Source: Pseudomonadota bacterium (lineage in GTDB: Bacteria; Desulfobacterota; WTBG01; CAIYCZ01). Taken from it: a stretch of 8,089 nucleotides of DNA. The notes under the pieces were generated by a model. It was given only the letters and a program-made list of their open reading frames with translations, ran no database searches and was not told where the DNA came from. Made by a program: the position numbers and the translations under genes. Shown piece by piece: positions 5,973 through 8,089 of the stretch (position 1 is its first letter; each line of letters starts with the position of its first letter). The stretch spans positions 1 through 8,089 of the forward strand of contig JAPLIX010000436.1 of assembly GCA_026388865.1 (NCBI GenBank). The letters are read 5' to 3'.

Positions 5973-6206
5973 ATGGATACGAGTGCCTATATTTTCGTAG
6001 AGGTTATCCAGGGTAAATCACGGGAGGTTTCTAACGCAATCGCGCAGGTCGACGGGGTTGCTTCCTCTCACATTGTCACCGGTCCCTATGATATTATCGT
6101 GTTTGCCAGTGCCCAGGATATACAGGTTCTCTGGGGCAGGATCATATCGAGCATTCAGGCAATACCGGGAGTGGTGAGGACCATAACCAATATTGTTGCA
6201 GAGTAA
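5973..6206 (+). CDS. Stand-alone Lrp/AsnC ligand-binding (RAM) domain protein
   Basis: Encodes 77 residues from ATG 5973, with AGGGGG at 5959-5964 spaced 8 bases away. A TTG at 5967 is a poorer alternative start. The whole protein is one RAM (AsnC_trans_reg, PF01037) domain in the usual beta-alpha-beta-beta-alpha-beta order: SAYIFVEVIQGK, a helix over REVSNAIAQVDGV, then SSHIVTGPYDIIVFASAQDI with the conserved G-P-Y-D turn, a helix over LWGRIISSIQAIPGV and the last strand VRTITNIVAE. The N-terminal helix-turn-helix DNA-binding domain of full Lrp/AsnC regulators (normally about 150 residues) is absent, and none is encoded just upstream, so this is not a truncation product. Such single-domain proteins form dimers or higher rings and bind amino acids or other small ligands. 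They may modulate a full-length Lrp by mixed assembly. The ligand is not visible from sequence. Confidence 0.88.
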   Translation: MDTSAYIFVEVIQGKSREVSNAIAQVDGVASSHIVTGPYDIIVFASAQDIQVLWGRIISSIQAIPGVVRTITNIVAE

Positions 6207-6207
6207 A

Positions 6208-6248
6208 TCGGGATTTGTGATGGAAAGTTTTTTTGTCGCTAATCCCGA
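6208..6248. terminator. Weak candidate terminator between convergent genes
   Basis: TCGGGATT (6208-6215) pairs perfectly with AATCCCGA (6241-6248) across a 25-base loop that contains a run of seven T. The pairing lies in the 53-base gap between the RAM gene stop and the kinase stop, where transcripts from both sides must end. The long loop and the lack of a T-tail after the stem make it a poor intrinsic terminator. Confidence 0.3.
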
Positions 6249-6259
6249 ACCCCCAATCC

Positions 6260-8089
6260 CTATTTATCCAGCACAGCTCTCACTTTTTTCAGCAGCTCGG
6301 TAGGTGAGACGGGCTTCAAAATAAATTCAAGCCCCTTTTCCAGAAGACCCTGTTTATGAACTATGTCCGCGGTGTAGCCGCTGGTGAAGAGGGCTTTAAC
6401 CGCGGGCTCTATTTTCCGCATCTCTGCATAAGCCTCCCGGCCGTTCTTGTTCGGCATTATGACATCAAGGAGCAACAGGTTGATGGTATCGTGGTGCTCC
6501 CTGAACAGCCCCACCGCTTCGTCACCATCAGCTGCCGCAAGCACCGTATAGCCAAAGTCCTCAAGAACCCGCCTGATGAGTTTTCTCAGGTCGTCATCAT
6601 CTTCTGCCAGCAGTATTGTTTCGCTGCCGCCTGCGAGCACCGGCGGACGGGCAATGGTTGATGGCTGAACAGCAGGGCCTGATGGATTTTTGACCAGGGG
6701 CAGATATATTGTAAAGGCTGTGCCCCTGCCGAGTTCGCTATAACAGTTAATAAAGCCATTGTGCTGCTTGACAATCCCCTGCGCGGTTGAAAGCCCGAGG
6801 CCGGTACCTTTCCCCACCTCCTTGGTGGTGAAGAACGGCTCAAATATCTGCTGCTGCGTCTTTTCATCCATGCCGCTGCCGCTATCGCTCACCGTGAGCA
6901 GGATATATAGGCTGGACTTTCCGTACCCGTGGGCCCTGATAAATCCCTCATCCATTTCCGTCACGTCGGTTGCAATAGTCAGACAGCCGCCCGCCGGCAT
7001 TGCGTCGCGCGCGTTGGCGGCCAGATTAATCAGTATCTGCTCGATCTGGCCGGCATCTGCCACCACCGTGGTATCCTTGTCTGACAGCACGGTTTGCAGG
7101 TTAATATCCTCGCCGATGATGCGGTGCAGCATATTTTCCACATTGATGACGATTGCGTTTATTTTGACCGGCTGCGGATTAATGATCTGTTTTCTGCTGT
7201 AGGCAAGAAGGCTGCGCACCAGCGCCGCGGCCCGCTCGGCTGACGTCAGTATCTGGTTGACATGATTTTGCAGCGGGTCATCCTCCTTCAGCTTTGCCTG
7301 CAGCAGGCTGCCATAGCCCATAATTGCCGTGAGAATATTATTAAAGTCATGGGCAATGCCCCCTGCCAGATGGCCCACCGCCTCCATTTTCTGGGACTGG
7401 TAGAGCTGTACCTGCAGACGTGCTTTCTCCTGCTCTGCCTGTTTGCGGTCGGTAATATCCCGGATGACGGCAACAGCCCCGGTGATGCTGCCGTCTCGGA
7501 CATCCAGCGCGGTAATATTCATTTCGACCGGGACCAAGCCGGTGTCTTTTTTAACGATAGCTAATTCAACATTTTTCAAAAAGCCCTGCGTACGCAGATC
7601 ATGCATCGCTTGCTGCCCGTATTGCATGATTTTTTCGTCAGTCTGGAATAGTTCGACAACATGCCTGCCGGTCAAATCTGCAACGGCAGAGCCGGTCATT
7701 GAGGTAATTGACAGATTAACCCTGGTTATGTATCCACGGGCATCAGTGACGATGATGCCGTCAGAGGTGGTGTTGAATATGTTCTCGAGAAAATCTCTGG
7801 TACTGATAAGCTCCTGTTCCGCCTGATGGCGCTGTATGGCGCTGCCGATGCTGCCTGCAAGCGTCAAGAGAATGGATATTTCGCTGTCCGGCCAGGGGCG
7901 CTCTTTTTTACAGTCGTCAAAACCGATGAACCCCCAGAAGGTGTCGGCGATGATAATAGGCACCAGCAGGATAGAGAGAATATTTTTCGGCTCAAGAATC
8001 GTGCGGATAGAATCGGGGAACTCGCGGGTCAGGCCTTTAACCGGTGCGCCGTGCGCCATGGTTTCGTGCCAGCCGGAGAAATGCGTATA
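6260..8089 (-). CDS. Hybrid sensor histidine kinase (GAF-PAS-HisKA-HATPase-receiver), 5' end outside the window
   Basis: The frame is open to the right edge (YTHFSGWHET precedes the Met at 8059), so the N-terminus is missing and that Met is not the start. Numbering from it, the domains are the end of a GAF domain (about 1-78; LVPIIIADTFWGFIGFDD, RPWPDSEISILLTLA), a PAS domain (about 88-208; GIIVTDARGYITRVN, ending RDITDRKQAE), and HisKA with phospho-acceptor His237 in GGIAHDFNNIL. The HATPase has an N box NLAANARDAM (345-354), G1 DSGSGM (392-397), F box FEPFFTTK and G2 GKGTGLGLS. A C-terminal receiver (about 481-599) has acidic residues AEDDDD, phospho-acceptor Asp532 in LLLDVIMP, Thr559/Ser560 and Lys582. 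All catalytic residues are present, so it should be active. No membrane segment is seen in this part, which suggests cytoplasmic sensing of a ligand by GAF/PAS. Its partner is not adjacent; the next gene is the convergent RAM protein, so its target pathway cannot be inferred. Confidence 0.93.
   Translation of the reverse strand, partial: YTHFSGWHETMAHGAPVKGLTREFPDSIRTILEPKNILSILLVPIIIADTFWGFIGFDDCKKERPWPDSEISILLTLAGSIGSAIQRHQAEQELISTRDFLENIFNTTSDGIIVTDARGYITRVNLSITSMTGSAVADLTGRHVVELFQTDEKIMQYGQQAMHDLRTQGFLKNVELAIVKKDTGLVPVEMNITALDVRDGSITGAVAVIRDITDRKQAEQEKARLQVQLYQSQKMEAVGHLAGGIAHDFNNILTAIMGYGSLLQAKLKEDDPLQNHVNQILTSAERAAALVRSLLAYSRKQIINPQPVKINAIVINVENMLHRIIGEDINLQTVLSDKDTTVVADAGQIEQILINLAANARDAMPAGGCLTIATDVTEMDEGFIRAHGYGKSSLYILLTVSDSGSGMDEKTQQQIFEPFFTTKEVGKGTGLGLSTAQGIVKQHNGFINCYSELGRGTAFTIYLPLVKNPSGPAVQPSTIARPPVLAGGSETILLAEDDDDLRKLIRRVLEDFGYTVLAAADGDEAVGLFREHHDTINLLLLDVIMPNKNGREAYAEMRKIEPAVKALFTSGYTADIVHKQGLLEKGLEFILKPVSPTELLKKVRAVLDK

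Noticed and set aside
8057..8059. ATG 8059 as start of the histidine kinase
   Set aside because: It falls inside the GAF domain and the frame stays open to the window edge with GAF-like sequence (FSGWHET), so the gene continues outside.

Overview
The window is ordinary bacterial chromosome with moderate GC content and AT-rich intergenic gaps. It carries a typical environmental mix: a small Lys/Ala-rich exported protein, a large secreted beta-propeller, a degenerate FlhG/MinD-type protein, a stand-alone Lrp/AsnC-type RAM domain and a hybrid histidine kinase. This mix fits a free-living Gram-negative anaerobe of the Nitrospirota or Desulfobacterota kind. That placement rests on gene content alone and is weak. 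There are no rRNA, tRNA, CRISPR or phage genes.

Layout. At 1-195 lie a possible gene end at the window edge and an extended -10 promoter. At 196-417 (+) is a small exported protein. It converges on a long minus-strand gene (503-3597), with a perfect 14-bp-stem, probably bidirectional terminator between them. The long gene encodes a signal peptide, an InlB-like repeat, a Gly-rich linker and a COG4880-type beta-propeller. It is split by a reading-frame break near 3340-3370. At 3786-5446 (-) are two overlapping genes: a FlhG/MinD-like protein whose nucleotide-binding motifs have decayed, followed by an unknown protein with a faint resemblance to the PD-(D/E)XK nuclease fold, also without an intact signature. 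At 5447-5972 is an AT-rich divergent intergenic gap. It contains a clean 187-bp non-autonomous transposable element (MITE) with 19-bp terminal inverted repeats and a 10-bp target duplication. At 5973-6206 (+) is the RAM-domain protein. At 6260-8089 (-) is a GAF-PAS-histidine kinase-receiver protein that runs off the right edge.

The genes do not form one pathway. The only clear operon is the 3786-5446 pair, whose stop and start codons overlap. The observations most worth a second look are the MITE, the decayed FlhG/MinD-like protein with its co-translated partner, and the frame break in the secreted propeller gene.
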